A stretch of 64,000 nt of DNA from Dinghuibacter silviterrae (GTDB lineage Bacteria; Bacteroidota; Bacteroidia; Chitinophagales; Chitinophagaceae). The stretch covers positions 722,768 through 786,767 of the forward strand of contig NZ_SODV01000002.1 in the NCBI RefSeq assembly GCF_004366355.1, read 5' to 3'. Of the stretch, positions 24,885 to 34,259 are shown one piece after another. Every line of letters starts with the position of its first letter. The stretch's first letter is position 1. Made by a program: the position numbers and the translations under genes. The notes under the pieces were generated by a model. The model was not told the origin of the DNA, made no database searches, and was given only the letters and a program-made list of their open reading frames with translations.

Positions 24885-26033
24885 CTACCTCGACGATACA
24901 CACCTGAACCCGGTGTGTTCCAATCCCGTGTCCGGAGAGGTTTTCATCCGGGAGGATACCCGGTATCCTTTACAATAGGTTGCGTTGCAAAGAAAGGACC
25001 CCCCGCGCACGACCTTCTTCGGTACACCCGGTTCCATGGGATCGTTGCCTGTAGCGGGTCCCCGAGGATTGACGACAATGCTGCCCGCCTCCGCGGCGTA
25101 GGTTCCTTCGTCATACCAGTCGCTGCACCACTCCCACACATTACCCACCATGTCGAAAAGGCCGTACCCGTTGGGTGCGAATCTGCCCACGGGTGACAAA
25201 CCGTAAAAGCCATCCCATCGTGTATTGAGGTTGGGAAAATGTCCTTGCCAGGTATTGGCTTTCGGCTTCCCTGTGCTGACGTCTTCTCGCCCCCACGGAA
25301 AAGGTTGTCCTTTTAACCCACCCCTTGCCGCGTATTCCCATTCCGCTTCCGTGGGCAAACGCTTCCCCGCCCAGCGCGCGTAGGCGGCGGCGTCCTCCCA
25401 ACTGACCTGGACGACGGGATAGTTGTCCTTGCCTTTGATGTCCGTACGCGGCCCACCGGGATGTTTCCAGTTCGCGCCCTTTGTCCACGTCCACCACTGG
25501 CTGACGTCGTCCAAAGGCACCGCGTGATCCGGTGGCGTAAACACCAACGACCCCGCCACCAGCACGCTGTCCGGTGGTTTTGGCGTACCCGGCGGGACTT
25601 GTTTTTGGAGTTCATTCCAGTCCGGTTTGATCTCCGCCGTGGTCACATAGTGCGTGGCCTCCACGAATTTTCTAAACTCGGCATTGGTGACCTCCGTGGC
25701 GTCTATCCAAAAGCTATCGAGCCGCACCGCGTGTGCCGGGTATTCGTCGGGGCGGCCGTCCTGGTCGGCTGCGCCCATGAGGTAGGTACCGGCGGGGATG
25801 AGGAGCATGCCGGTGTGGGAGACATGGCCGGGCGGCTCCACTTGCATTGTCGCAGCCACCGCAGTGGTTGCCACCGGCCGCGCCGGCAAGTTGCTCGCGC
25901 ACGAAAGCGCCTTGCCCTGGGCGGCCCGCACAGCGGTGTCACCCGCGCGCGCCGCGGCCCCACTCGTGGGCGCCCCCTGGCAACCCCAAAGGGCGAGTGT
26001 CAATAACCCTAGTAATTTGGTAGACTGATCCAT
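24885..26033 (-). CDS. Formylglycine-generating enzyme, lipoprotein form
   Basis: A 382-residue SUMF1/FGE-sulfatase protein. The signal peptide ends in lipobox LALWGC (Cys18), followed by an Ala/Gly-rich linker. The catalytic domain begins GMLLIPAGTYLMGAADQDGR and ends with GGSFLCNATYCKGYR, where Cys349 and Cys354 match the copper-binding active-site pair Cys336/Cys341 of human FGE, and EHTGFRC. It oxidises the motif cysteine of type I sulfatases to formylglycine, using oxygen. It is the last gene of an operon with two such sulfatases, an obvious substrate pair. Lipid anchoring places it outside the cytoplasm. Many FGE-fold proteins lack the cysteines; this one keeps them. Confidence 0.93.
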   Translation of the reverse strand: MDQSTKLLGLLTLALWGCQGAPTSGAAARAGDTAVRAAQGKALSCASNLPARPVATTAVAATMQVEPPGHVSHTGMLLIPAGTYLMGAADQDGRPDEYPAHAVRLDSFWIDATEVTNAEFRKFVEATHYVTTAEIKPDWNELQKQVPPGTPKPPDSVLVAGSLVFTPPDHAVPLDDVSQWWTWTKGANWKHPGGPRTDIKGKDNYPVVQVSWEDAAAYARWAGKRLPTEAEWEYAARGGLKGQPFPWGREDVSTGKPKANTWQGHFPNLNTRWDGFYGLSPVGRFAPNGYGLFDMVGNVWEWCSDWYDEGTYAAEAGSIVVNPRGPATGNDPMEPGVPKKVVRGGSFLCNATYCKGYRVSSRMKTSPDTGLEHTGFRCVSSR

Positions 26034-26054
26034 AGCGCAAATATGCGAAAAAAT

Positions 26055-27491
26055 TTACGGAATCGTCGCCGGCGCCCGGCAACCGCTGCACGGCGTGTGG
26101 GTCAGGTCGTCCCCTAAGTCCGCGCGGTATTTATCGACCAGCGCCTGGAGCTCCCGGACGATATCGGGATGCTCCGACTGTACGTCGAGGGTTTCCCCCG
26201 GGTCGGTGCTGAGGTCGTACAACGCCATGGGGACGTCTATGTCCGGCTGTTTACCGGGATACCCGTCGCGGCCGGGCATGTTCAGTTTATAGGTCCGGCT
26301 CCGGTGGGGGACCACGAGTTTCCACTGCCCTTGGCGGACGCCTTCCAGGCTGTTCGTGTGGTAATAATACACGAGCTCATCCCTGGGGTGGGCCGTGGGG
26401 TCACCTTTGAGCAGTGCGTAGATATCTACGCCGTCGATACGGTTCGCCGGCAATGAGCAACCGGCGATGCGCGCCAGCGTCGGCAACACATCCAGGGTAG
26501 CGGCTATCCGGTTACAGACGGTTCCCGCGGGGATGACGTCCGGCCAGCGCATGAGGCAAGGTTCGCGCTGACCACCTTCCCAACTGGTACCCTTTCCTTC
26601 GCGCAAACCCCCGGTGTTGCCGGCGTGGTTCCCATAAGCCAGCCAGGGTCCGTTATCGCTGGTGAAAATGACCAGCGTATTCCGGTCCACGCCCGCCTCT
26701 TTCAGGGTGCGCATGATCTCACCGACCGACCAGTCCACTTCCAGCATCACGTCCGCAAAAAGACCCTGGCCGCTCTTGCCCCGGAAGGCCGCGGACGCCG
26801 CGATCGGTACGTGGACCATCGAATGGGCCAGGTAGAGGAAGAAGGGGTGGTCTTTGTTGTCCCGGATAAACCGGCACGCTCTTCGGGTATAGATCCCCGT
26901 TAGTTCGCCCTGGTCGTCAAGGTTCCGGATATACCGGATGGTCGAGTCTCCTTCGATCAGGGGAAGGGGCGGGCATTTGTACCGCCAGTCCGCCGTGTCC
27001 GTCATGGGTTTCCCATTATAATCTACGGGCCACATGTCGTTGGAGTAGGGAAGTCCGAGGTATTCGTCAAAGCCGTAATGGATGGGGAAAAAGGGCGCTT
27101 TGCTGCCGAGGTGCCACTTCCCGATCATACCCGTATGATACCCCGCCGATTTGAGCATGGAGGCGAGCGTCTCTTCTTTTGGATTGAGGGCGATGCGGGT
27201 CCAGGGTCCAAAGGCCCCGGAAATCCCCAGGCGGTTGGGATAGCAACCCGTCAGAAGGGCCGCCCGCGAGGCCGTGCACACCGCCTGGGCGGCATAGAAG
27301 TTTGTAAACCGCATCCCTTCCGCCGCAAGACGGTTGATGTTGGGCGTGTGGTACAGGAGGCCGTTGTAACATTCGGGGTCTCCGTATCCCATGTCGTCCA
27401 TAAAGATGATGACGATGTTTGGGTGCTTGCCCTGGCCCCTGGCCCCTAAGCACAGGCAGGCGAGGAGGGTGGATAAAAGTAAACGGGTCAT
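26055..27491 (-). CDS. Type I sulfatase (Cys-type)
   Basis: A 478-residue secreted sulfatase. The signal peptide MTRLLLSTLLACLCLGARG is followed by HPNIVIIFMDDMGYGDPE, whose D-D pair binds Ca2+, and the modification motif CTASRAALLTG with Cys72 as the residue converted to formylglycine. Further family landmarks are GKWHLGS and VIFTSDNGPWLAYGNHAG. It removes sulfate esters from sulfated carbohydrates; the specific glycan is unknown. The ATG at 27491 gives a clean signal peptide ten bases after the upstream sulfatase stop; an ATG at 27512 overlapping that stop is the alternative. The formylglycine-generating enzyme gene follows 21 bases later. Confidence 0.93.
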   Translation of the reverse strand: MTRLLLSTLLACLCLGARGQGKHPNIVIIFMDDMGYGDPECYNGLLYHTPNINRLAAEGMRFTNFYAAQAVCTASRAALLTGCYPNRLGISGAFGPWTRIALNPKEETLASMLKSAGYHTGMIGKWHLGSKAPFFPIHYGFDEYLGLPYSNDMWPVDYNGKPMTDTADWRYKCPPLPLIEGDSTIRYIRNLDDQGELTGIYTRRACRFIRDNKDHPFFLYLAHSMVHVPIAASAAFRGKSGQGLFADVMLEVDWSVGEIMRTLKEAGVDRNTLVIFTSDNGPWLAYGNHAGNTGGLREGKGTSWEGGQREPCLMRWPDVIPAGTVCNRIAATLDVLPTLARIAGCSLPANRIDGVDIYALLKGDPTAHPRDELVYYYHTNSLEGVRQGQWKLVVPHRSRTYKLNMPGRDGYPGKQPDIDVPMALYDLSTDPGETLDVQSEHPDIVRELQALVDKYRADLGDDLTHTPCSGCRAPATIP

Positions 27492-27501
27492 ATTGGTTGT
27501 A

Positions 27502-28935
27502 TTAATGCTCATATCCGAAGGGGAAAAGAGAAGAGGGGATGTGCGCGCTGTCCATGATGGCGGCCAACGTCCGCGCGACATCGGGATGGCCGGCTGCCAC
27601 GTTATGTTGTTCCGACGGATCCTTTTCCAGATCATAGAGTTCTACCGGCCCGCCAGGCCCCTTGTCCACGTGCAGCCGCACGGCCTTCCAGCGTCCCTGA
27701 CGCACGGCCTGGTGTCCGCCATCTTCGTGGAACTCCCAGTAAAGCCAGGGATGCTCGGGTTGCGTGCCGCTACCGGTCAGCGCGGGCACGATCGATAGGC
27801 CATCCGGGCCCGGCAGGCCGGGCGCTCCCGCCAGCGCGGCGAACGTGGGCTGCATATCCCAAAAGGCGCCGATAAAGGTACTCCGGCTGGCGGCCGGGAT
27901 CTGTCCCGGCCAGCGGGCGATAAAAGGTTCCCGGATGCCCCCTTCATACAGGTCTCGTTTGACCCCGCGGAGGCCACCCGCGCTATTGAAGAAGGCAGGG
28001 TCGTTCCCGCCCTCTACATGGGGACCGTTGTCGCTGGTAAAGATGACGAGGGTATTCGAATCCAACCCTTTTTCCCTCAATTTCACCATGATCTGCCCTA
28101 CATACCGGTCCAGGCGGGTGACCATGGCCGCGTACGTGGCGTGTGGGTAGGGTTGGGAAGAATACCCGCCCACCGTGGAGTCATCGCCCTTATACGGTTT
28201 TTCAGGGAACCGTCCTACGTAGGACTCGAAAATGCTGTCGTCCGGCACGACGAGTTCCGCGTGGGGGAGGGTATACGCCGCGTAAAGGAAAAAAGGCCGC
28301 CCTCCGGCGTGATCGCCCCCGCCCGCCTGCCTGTCGATAAACGACAGCAAACGCTTTTGGATAAGGTCCGGCGCATAGACACCCTCCAGGGGCACCCGGC
28401 GGTCGTTGTCCCAAAGGTGTGTTGGATAGTAACGGTGTGATTCCAACTGGGAGTTGTAGCCGTAGAAGACGTCGAAGCCCTGCCGCAGGGGATCGCCGGT
28501 ACTTCCCACCGGTCCCAACCCCCACTTGCCAAACGCCCCGGTGGTATACCCGGCCTTTTTCAGCACTGCAGCCAGGGTGACCGCCGAACCGGGGAGGGGT
28601 TCCTGTCCCTCGGGTTTCACCTCCTTGTTCCCCCGGATATAGGCGTGACCGGTATGCAAACCGGTCATCAGGGAGCACCGGGAGGGCGCGCAGACAGATG
28701 TCCCGGCGTACATCTGGGTAAAGACCCTGCCGGAGGCGGCCAGGGCGTCGATGCTCGGGGTGCGGATCAGCCGCTGGCCGTAAGGGCCCGTGTCGCCGTA
28801 TCCCAGGTCGTCCGCCAGGATGAAGATGATGTTCGGCCGCGCCGGAAGGGCGATAGCCGTCGTCTGAGCCCGCGCCGCCCCCGACGCAACCGCGAAGACG
28901 CCGGTCAGCAAAGTAACCATCGATAGGTGTCGCAT
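27502..28935 (-). CDS. Type I sulfatase (Cys-type)
   Basis: A 477-residue secreted sulfatase and first gene of the sulfatase operon. After a signal peptide (MRHLSMVTLLTGVFAVASG) comes RPNIIFILADDLGYGDTGPY and the canonical CAPSRCSLMTG motif with Cys82. GKWGLGPVGSTGDPLRQGFD and IFTSDNGPHVEGG are further conserved blocks. It resembles arylsulfatase A-type enzymes. It differs clearly from its neighbour, so the two probably attack different sulfate positions of one glycan. The start is 82 bases from the divergent helicase start; TATATTCG on the minus strand (28942-28949) is a one-mismatch -7 element. Confidence 0.93.
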   Translation of the reverse strand: MRHLSMVTLLTGVFAVASGAARAQTTAIALPARPNIIFILADDLGYGDTGPYGQRLIRTPSIDALAASGRVFTQMYAGTSVCAPSRCSLMTGLHTGHAYIRGNKEVKPEGQEPLPGSAVTLAAVLKKAGYTTGAFGKWGLGPVGSTGDPLRQGFDVFYGYNSQLESHRYYPTHLWDNDRRVPLEGVYAPDLIQKRLLSFIDRQAGGGDHAGGRPFFLYAAYTLPHAELVVPDDSIFESYVGRFPEKPYKGDDSTVGGYSSQPYPHATYAAMVTRLDRYVGQIMVKLREKGLDSNTLVIFTSDNGPHVEGGNDPAFFNSAGGLRGVKRDLYEGGIREPFIARWPGQIPAASRSTFIGAFWDMQPTFAALAGAPGLPGPDGLSIVPALTGSGTQPEHPWLYWEFHEDGGHQAVRQGRWKAVRLHVDKGPGGPVELYDLEKDPSEQHNVAAGHPDVARTLAAIMDSAHIPSSLFPFGYEH

Positions 28936-28978
28936 ACCCCGCGAATATAAGAAAAGAGCCAATTTGGCAGATACGGCG

Positions 28979-28986
28979 TATCTTTG
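28979..28986 (+). promoter_or_regulatory. -7 promoter element of the helicase gene
   Basis: TATCTTTG matches TAnnTTTG exactly. It lies 30 bases before the proposed start codon and inside the gap shared with the divergent sulfatase operon. Confidence 0.6.
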
Positions 28987-29016
28987 CATCAATTTTATCA
29001 TTTAACGACCTATACT

Positions 29017-30534
29017 TTGGAGTTTATAGATTTTGGCTTTGACGATGATTTGATGGATGGGATTGATTCGATGGGATACGTAACAGCCACCCCTGTGCAG
29101 GAGCAAGTCATCCCGCCCATTCTTGATGGCAGGGACATCATCGCTTCCGCCCAGACGGGGACCGGTAAGACCGCCGCCTTTCTTTTGCCTATCGTTCATA
29201 AGCTACTGACCCTCCCGCACGATCCGCACCAGGTAAACGCCATGGTGATTGTGCCCACGCGGGAGCTCGCCATCCAGATTGCCCAGATCCTTGAAGGCAT
29301 CCTGTATTATACCGACATCTCCTCCATTGCCGTCTATGGCGGCAGCGACGGGAACCTTTTCAGCATCGAGAAAAAGGCCCTGTCCACCGGGGTAGACATC
29401 CTGATCTGTACACCCGGCCGTATGCTGACCCACCTCAAGATGGGATACGTCAAAACAGCCGGTGTCAAATACCTTGTCCTGGACGAGGCAGACCGTATGC
29501 TGGACATGGGTTTTCACGAAGACATCGTCCAGATCATTTCTTACCTGCCCGAGCAGCGTCAGAACCTTCTTTTCTCTGCGACCATGCCTCCGAAGATCAG
29601 GGACCTGGCCCGGAGGATCCTCCACGATCCGCTGGAGGTCAATATCGCGATCTCCAAACCGCCGGAAAAGATCGTCCAGGAAGCCTTTGTGGTCTACGAG
29701 GCCCAAAAGGCGCCGCTGGTCAAGCACGTCCTGCGGCTAAAGGAATTCAACAGCGTTTTGGTGTTTTGCTCCCGTATCCAGAACGTCAAGGCGTTGTACC
29801 GCGAACTCAAACGCGCCAATTTTTCAGTCGGGGAAATCCACTCCGAACTCGAACAAAGCCAGCGGGAGGAATCCCTCTCCCAGTTCAGGGCCAAACGCAT
29901 CAAGATCCTCGTGGCCACGGACATCCTGAGCCGCGGCATCGACATAGACGACATCGACCTCGTCATCAACTATGACGTCCCCAACGACGGTGAGGACTAT
30001 GTCCACCGGATCGGGCGTACCGCCAGGGCGGCCGCAGACGGCACCGCCTATACTTTTGTGACCGAACAGGAACAAAGGAAGTTTGCGCGCATCGAGCAAC
30101 TGCTCGGCAAAGAAGTGACCAAGGCGGTGGTACCGGAGGAATTCGGGGCCACGCCGGCCTACAATCCGAAGAGCCGCGGGGGCAGTGGCGGCGCGGGCCG
30201 TGGAAAAGGCGGCAAAGGCGGGGGACGCAAGGGCGGCCGGCCCCAGGGCCATGGCGGCGGCAAACCCCAGGGGCAGCACAGCGGTCGTCCCCAAGGCCAG
30301 CAGAGTGGTCACGGCGGCGGTCGTCCGCAAGGCCACGGCGGCAACGGCCAGCATCGTGGCGGCAAGCCCCAGCACAACGGCCAGGGCGGCGGACCCCGGC
30401 CACAGGGCCAGCACGCGGGCGGCGCGAACCAGGGTCACGCGAACGGCGCGCATCAGGGCCACTCCGGCGGCGCTACTCATCCAGGAGCCGCAGGTAAGGC
30501 TGAATCCTCCAGTCCTTCCCCCTCCATTTCATAA
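29017..30534 (+). CDS. DEAD-box RNA helicase with Gly/Gln/His-rich tail
   Basis: About 505 residues. Two RecA-like domains carry the Q motif (TATPVQEQVIP), Walker A AQTGTGKT, motif II LDEADRMLDMG, motif III FSATMP and motif VI HRIGRTARA. From about residue 385 the protein is a low-complexity tail of G, Q, H, R and P with repeats such as RPQGHGG and KPQGQH, the disordered RNA-binding tail seen in cold-shock and ribosome-assembly helicases. No ATG precedes the Q-motif region suitably; TTG at 29017 is taken as the start, and ATG at about 29053 is an alternative. The last 62 bases overlap the convergent gene. Confidence 0.9.
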   Translation: MEFIDFGFDDDLMDGIDSMGYVTATPVQEQVIPPILDGRDIIASAQTGTGKTAAFLLPIVHKLLTLPHDPHQVNAMVIVPTRELAIQIAQILEGILYYTDISSIAVYGGSDGNLFSIEKKALSTGVDILICTPGRMLTHLKMGYVKTAGVKYLVLDEADRMLDMGFHEDIVQIISYLPEQRQNLLFSATMPPKIRDLARRILHDPLEVNIAISKPPEKIVQEAFVVYEAQKAPLVKHVLRLKEFNSVLVFCSRIQNVKALYRELKRANFSVGEIHSELEQSQREESLSQFRAKRIKILVATDILSRGIDIDDIDLVINYDVPNDGEDYVHRIGRTARAAADGTAYTFVTEQEQRKFARIEQLLGKEVTKAVVPEEFGATPAYNPKSRGGSGGAGRGKGGKGGGRKGGRPQGHGGGKPQGQHSGRPQGQQSGHGGGRPQGHGGNGQHRGGKPQHNGQGGGPRPQGQHAGGANQGHANGAHQGHSGGATHPGAAGKAESSSPSPSIS

Positions 30535-31360
30535 ACCGGCGTTGTAAGGAAGAGATCCGCTCATACGCCATCTTGTCCGGGTGAATGATCTCCGGCAGGA
30601 TCAGCGCGCTTTTCTCCAGCAGGACCGCAAGCGACGCGGACGCATACTTGGTAAAGAAGTGATCCAGGATCACGCGGTATTCTTTCAGGTTCCAGTAGTG
30701 GAACAGGAAGGGGGTGGCGGGGTGGATGTGCAATCCGTGTTTCTGAAAGGTATATCCAAAAGCAAATTGTTCGACGGTGTGGCGGCGGAACTTTGGGTGG
30801 AGCTTGTCCGTCAGCGACAATACTTCTTCCAGCAGCGGGGCGAACACCGTATCAAAACCGATCGTACCCGCGTTCCACATATCCATGGTCAGGGCATCCA
30901 ACATACCGGGCATGCGTTTTAAAAAAGCCCGCCATTTCTTGATGTGTACATTCGTCAGCGAACCGATGGACCCTTCGCAGTTGTGCATGACCACCCCGGA
31001 AGAGGTGAGCGTGTCGAACAGGCCGTCGAGGGGCTGCAGACAATACGTGTCGCAATCCAGGTACAGCAGCTTCCCCGAGTAACGGATGGTCAGGTCCAGG
31101 AGCATTTCAATTTTTGGCCGGAAAACAAAGTCGATTTCCCCCCTCCAGGCACGGACCTGTTCGGTGGTGATGGGGTGTATATGGAGTGTCAACCGGTCCT
31201 GGAATAAAACAAACTCCCCCGGGGTGTCGGTATAGATGATCACCTCCGGGGGAGCGGTTTTTACAGCATCGTATACGGCAATCAGGCGGAGTAAGGCGTA
31301 TTTGCACTCATGGAAAATGTCCCGTTTGCCGTAGGCGATAAAAAAGAGATACTTCGTCAT
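30473..31360 (-). CDS. Glycosyltransferase-like protein (GT-A fold)
   Basis: A 295-residue cytoplasmic protein. KYLFFIAYGKRDIFHECKYA opens the domain, FRPKIEMLLDLTIRYSGKLL precedes YLDCDTYCLQPLDGLF, where D-C-D is a likely DxD motif binding Mn2+ and a nucleotide sugar. NAGTIGFDT and HTVEQFAFGYTF resemble acceptor-side motifs of GT8/GT32-like enzymes. The sugar and acceptor are unknown. The C-terminus is basic (RRFMKWRGKDWRIQPY) and its last 62 bases are antisense to the helicase tail. A TATCTTCG element (31367-31374) lies seven bases upstream of the ATG. Confidence 0.7.
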   Translation of the reverse strand: MTKYLFFIAYGKRDIFHECKYALLRLIAVYDAVKTAPPEVIIYTDTPGEFVLFQDRLTLHIHPITTEQVRAWRGEIDFVFRPKIEMLLDLTIRYSGKLLYLDCDTYCLQPLDGLFDTLTSSGVVMHNCEGSIGSLTNVHIKKWRAFLKRMPGMLDALTMDMWNAGTIGFDTVFAPLLEEVLSLTDKLHPKFRRHTVEQFAFGYTFQKHGLHIHPATPFLFHYWNLKEYRVILDHFFTKYASASLAVLLEKSALILPEIIHPDKMAYERISSLQRRFMKWRGKDWRIQPYLRLLDE

Positions 31361-31384
31361 GGGGGACGAAGATAGGAAAACTGC

Positions 31385-34207
31385 CTAGAAGCTAAAGCCG
31401 ACCTTCCCAAACATCCTCAGCCCGTCAAAGCCCATTTGCACGGCGTCCCAGGGGCCGCCGGTCTCCCCGTCATACCCGGAGTAGTGGGCCCCTGGTACGG
31501 CACCAAGATCCGGGTGCACGTTGAAGAGGTTATCCACGCCGATGTTGGCATTGATGTGTTTGGTGAACCGGTAGCCGAGATACAGGTCCGTGACCAGCTT
31601 GCCGTTGTAGTTGAACTGCTCCAGCACATTGGTGTTGGGGTCTTTGTCCAGGCTGACCGTGGGTGGGAAGGTGCCGGATTGGTTGGAATACCCGTAGCCC
31701 AGCAGGACGATCTTGCCGAAGTAGGTAAGGTGCGTGCCTACGCTGAATTTATTGCAATTGTACTCCAGGTTGAGGTCCAGTTTTTCGGGAGGAGCGGAGG
31801 CCTTGACGAAATCCTGTTCGCGGTCGCTGAAAAAGGTCTGTTCGTGGTTGTAATCGATGGCCAGGGCGGCGGGGATGTTGATCTTGTCGATGTTCAGGTG
31901 GTTCACGTTCCCCGCAAAAAGGACCTTGATGTTCTCACGCCGGTTGAGGCGCAACGTATAGTCTGCCACCACGTCCAGGCCGAAGTTGGTCGTGTTGACC
32001 GCGTTGGCAAAGAACTGGGCGTCGTTGACCCCCAAGGCGTTGAGGGCCGCTGCAATGGCGTGGATGGACGTGTCGAACTCTCCGGTGAGCACCACCCGGT
32101 TCATGATCTTGACGACGTAGCCGTCTACGGTGAATGTCAGGCCGGGCATGGCCTTCCAGGAAAAACCAAGACTGGCGTTAAAGGACTTTTCCTGTTTGAG
32201 TTTGGGAATACCCGCGGCCTCGGTGATGGGGTTGTCGTTGGGACAGATCTTGACGACGCTGATGGAACCCGCCTGGACGTTGGTCTCCGTATTGCTGAAA
32301 TAAATCTGTTGCAGGGAAGGCGCGCGGAAACCGGTGGACACCGATCCCCTTACATTGAAAGTCGGCGTGATCTTGTACCGCGAGGAGAGTTTATACGTAT
32401 TAACGAATCCGAAATCGTTATAGTTCTCCAGCCGCACGGCGCCATCCAACAGCCATTTTTTTGTTACATCCAGCTCCGCTTCCGCATAGCCCGCAATGTT
32501 CGACCGGTTGGCTTTTACCACGTCGGCGGGTTGGAAACCCGGGAAGCCCTGGGAACCGGCGGCCTTGCCCGCGGCATAGCTGGTATAGGACGCCTCTTCG
32601 CCTTTATAGATGCTGTATTGTTCATAGCGGTATTCCGCTCCGAAGCTAAACGTCAAACCGGAGGCTACGTGGGCATAAGTTTTGGAAAAGTCGGCGTTGG
32701 TCGTGTTCTGCAAGAGGTAAAAGCCACCGTCGTTAAAAGTGTTCCGGTTGGCTCCCGCAGCGCCTAAGGAAGCGTTGAAGGTCTTTATACCGTGATAGTG
32801 GAAATTGTTGCCACCGGTGTTGTTGCTGAAATCCCAGTCCATGCCGCCCGGGAACGTACCCCTAACGCCAACGGCCAGGGAGCCGTCGGTGATGTGTACG
32901 CCTTCCTGGGGATTGAAGTACACGTCGTTGGCAGAGGTGATGGTGTTGGGGTTTGTATCCACCGGGGCGCTGGGGTCCACCAGGCGCATGATACCCGGCA
33001 CATAGATCAGGTCGCCGTTCGCATCCGTAGGAAAGCGGCCCGGGCTGCCGGAGAAGTTCCGGCTATAGGCGTAGACGTTGGAGTATTTATAGTTGTAACC
33101 ACCAAACGCATAGAAGGTGGATTTCTTGCTGGGTCCGAGCGGCACTTCCGAATTCAGCATCACGCCGCCCGAGGTGACGGAGCCGTCTCCGTTGGCGCGT
33201 CGCCCGGTGTTGATCGTAAGGGCTTTCGGGTTGGTCCAGACGTTGGTATCCCGCACCTGGCGGAAGGTCTTGCCCTGGATCATCAGGTTACCCGACATGT
33301 CCAGGAAGCCGCCGTTCTTACCAAGGGGAATACCATAGTGCAGGCCGACCGTACCCGTCTGTCCGTCGACCCATTTGCCCGTCACATACTGGCTGGGCTG
33401 GATCGCGTGGAGGGCGTTGAACTGGTGATCGTAATACCCCGACCAGCCCGCCGAAGCGGTAAACTTGCCCACGTCCCGTTTGAGGATGATGTTGATCACC
33501 CCGGCGATGGCGTCCGAACCGTACTGTGCGGAGGCCCCGTCCCTCAGGATCTCCACCCGGTCGATGGCTGCCGTGGGGATGGCGTTCAGGTCCGTTCCCG
33601 AATTGCCCCGGCCGCGCGTGCCGAAAAGCGCCACGAAAGCGGTCTGGTGTCTCCGCTTGCCGTTGATGAGGACCAGCGTTTGGTCCGGCCCCAGGCCCCG
33701 GAGCGTGGCCAGGTCGATGGCATCCGCCCCGTCTCCGCCGCTTTGCTTATTGTAGTTGAAGGAAGGCACCGACATATTGAGTTGCGACGTCATGTCCGGT
33801 TTGGCCGTTGTGCTCGCCACGGACCCAATGTTGATGACGTCCACGGGCGTGCTTGATTCCGTGCTGACCCGCGGCCGTCTCGAACCGACCATGACAACCT
33901 GGGCAACCTCCGAAACGGAAGGGGTCAGCCGGATCTCCATCAGTCCCTCGGCAACGGGGACCTCGACGGCGGCATACCCTACACTGCTGACCTGGAGCAC
34001 AGCCCCCGCCGGGGCCGAGAGGCTAAAAAAACCGTCCGCGTTGGTGGTGGTACCCCGGCCCGTACTTTTGAGACGGATCGCCGCCCCGTCCACCGGTTGG
34101 CCGGTGGTGGCGTCCGTCACCTTACCTTTGATAACATGTGTCTGAGCGTTAGCGCTGAAATAGATAGTTAAAAATAACAATGTGAGATAATCCCGAAGTA
34201 TCCTCAT
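31385..34207 (-). CDS. TonB-dependent receptor
   Basis: A 940-residue outer-membrane receptor. A signal peptide (about residues 1-21, ending SANAQ) is followed by a carboxypeptidase-like regulatory domain (IKGKVTDATTGQPVDGAAIR, about 26-105), then the plug with LRGLGPDQTLVLINGKRRH and VEILRDGASAQYGSDAIAGV, and a 22-strand beta barrel ending in GLRMFGKVGFSF with the usual terminal Phe. No SusD gene is adjacent and the plug is of the general TonB-receptor rather than SusC type. The ligand is unknown; siderophores, cobalamin or small oligomers are options. It is divergent from a small helical protein gene, with 52 bases between starts. Confidence 0.93.
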   Translation of the reverse strand: MRILRDYLTLLFLTIYFSANAQTHVIKGKVTDATTGQPVDGAAIRLKSTGRGTTTNADGFFSLSAPAGAVLQVSSVGYAAVEVPVAEGLMEIRLTPSVSEVAQVVMVGSRRPRVSTESSTPVDVINIGSVASTTAKPDMTSQLNMSVPSFNYNKQSGGDGADAIDLATLRGLGPDQTLVLINGKRRHQTAFVALFGTRGRGNSGTDLNAIPTAAIDRVEILRDGASAQYGSDAIAGVINIILKRDVGKFTASAGWSGYYDHQFNALHAIQPSQYVTGKWVDGQTGTVGLHYGIPLGKNGGFLDMSGNLMIQGKTFRQVRDTNVWTNPKALTINTGRRANGDGSVTSGGVMLNSEVPLGPSKKSTFYAFGGYNYKYSNVYAYSRNFSGSPGRFPTDANGDLIYVPGIMRLVDPSAPVDTNPNTITSANDVYFNPQEGVHITDGSLAVGVRGTFPGGMDWDFSNNTGGNNFHYHGIKTFNASLGAAGANRNTFNDGGFYLLQNTTNADFSKTYAHVASGLTFSFGAEYRYEQYSIYKGEEASYTSYAAGKAAGSQGFPGFQPADVVKANRSNIAGYAEAELDVTKKWLLDGAVRLENYNDFGFVNTYKLSSRYKITPTFNVRGSVSTGFRAPSLQQIYFSNTETNVQAGSISVVKICPNDNPITEAAGIPKLKQEKSFNASLGFSWKAMPGLTFTVDGYVVKIMNRVVLTGEFDTSIHAIAAALNALGVNDAQFFANAVNTTNFGLDVVADYTLRLNRRENIKVLFAGNVNHLNIDKINIPAALAIDYNHEQTFFSDREQDFVKASAPPEKLDLNLEYNCNKFSVGTHLTYFGKIVLLGYGYSNQSGTFPPTVSLDKDPNTNVLEQFNYNGKLVTDLYLGYRFTKHINANIGVDNLFNVHPDLGAVPGAHYSGYDGETGGPWDAVQMGFDGLRMFGKVGFSF

Positions 34208-34212
34208 ACGTA

Positions 34213-34220
34213 TAGATTTG
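34213..34220 (+). promoter_or_regulatory. -7 promoter element of the small helical protein gene
   Basis: TAGATTTG matches TAnnTTTG. The expected leader of about 35 bases contains two tiny hairpins, GTATCT/AGATAC (34221-34237) and ATTGTT/AACAAT (34243-34256), the second ending just before the ATG. Confidence 0.5.
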
Positions 34221-34259
34221 GTATCTCAATAAGATACATATAATTGTTAAAACAATAAA

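Noticed and set aside
30185-30480. Repeat-like pattern in the helicase tail, considered as a tandem-repeat element or CRISPR
   Set aside because: The units (such as CCAGGGCCA) are irregular, in frame and explained as codons for a Gly/Gln/His-rich disordered tail. No CRISPR array occurs in the window.
31385-34207. SusC identity for the 940-residue receptor
   Set aside because: No SusD gene is adjacent and the plug has the general TonB-receptor pattern (LRGLGPDQTLVLINGKR) rather than the SusC type.
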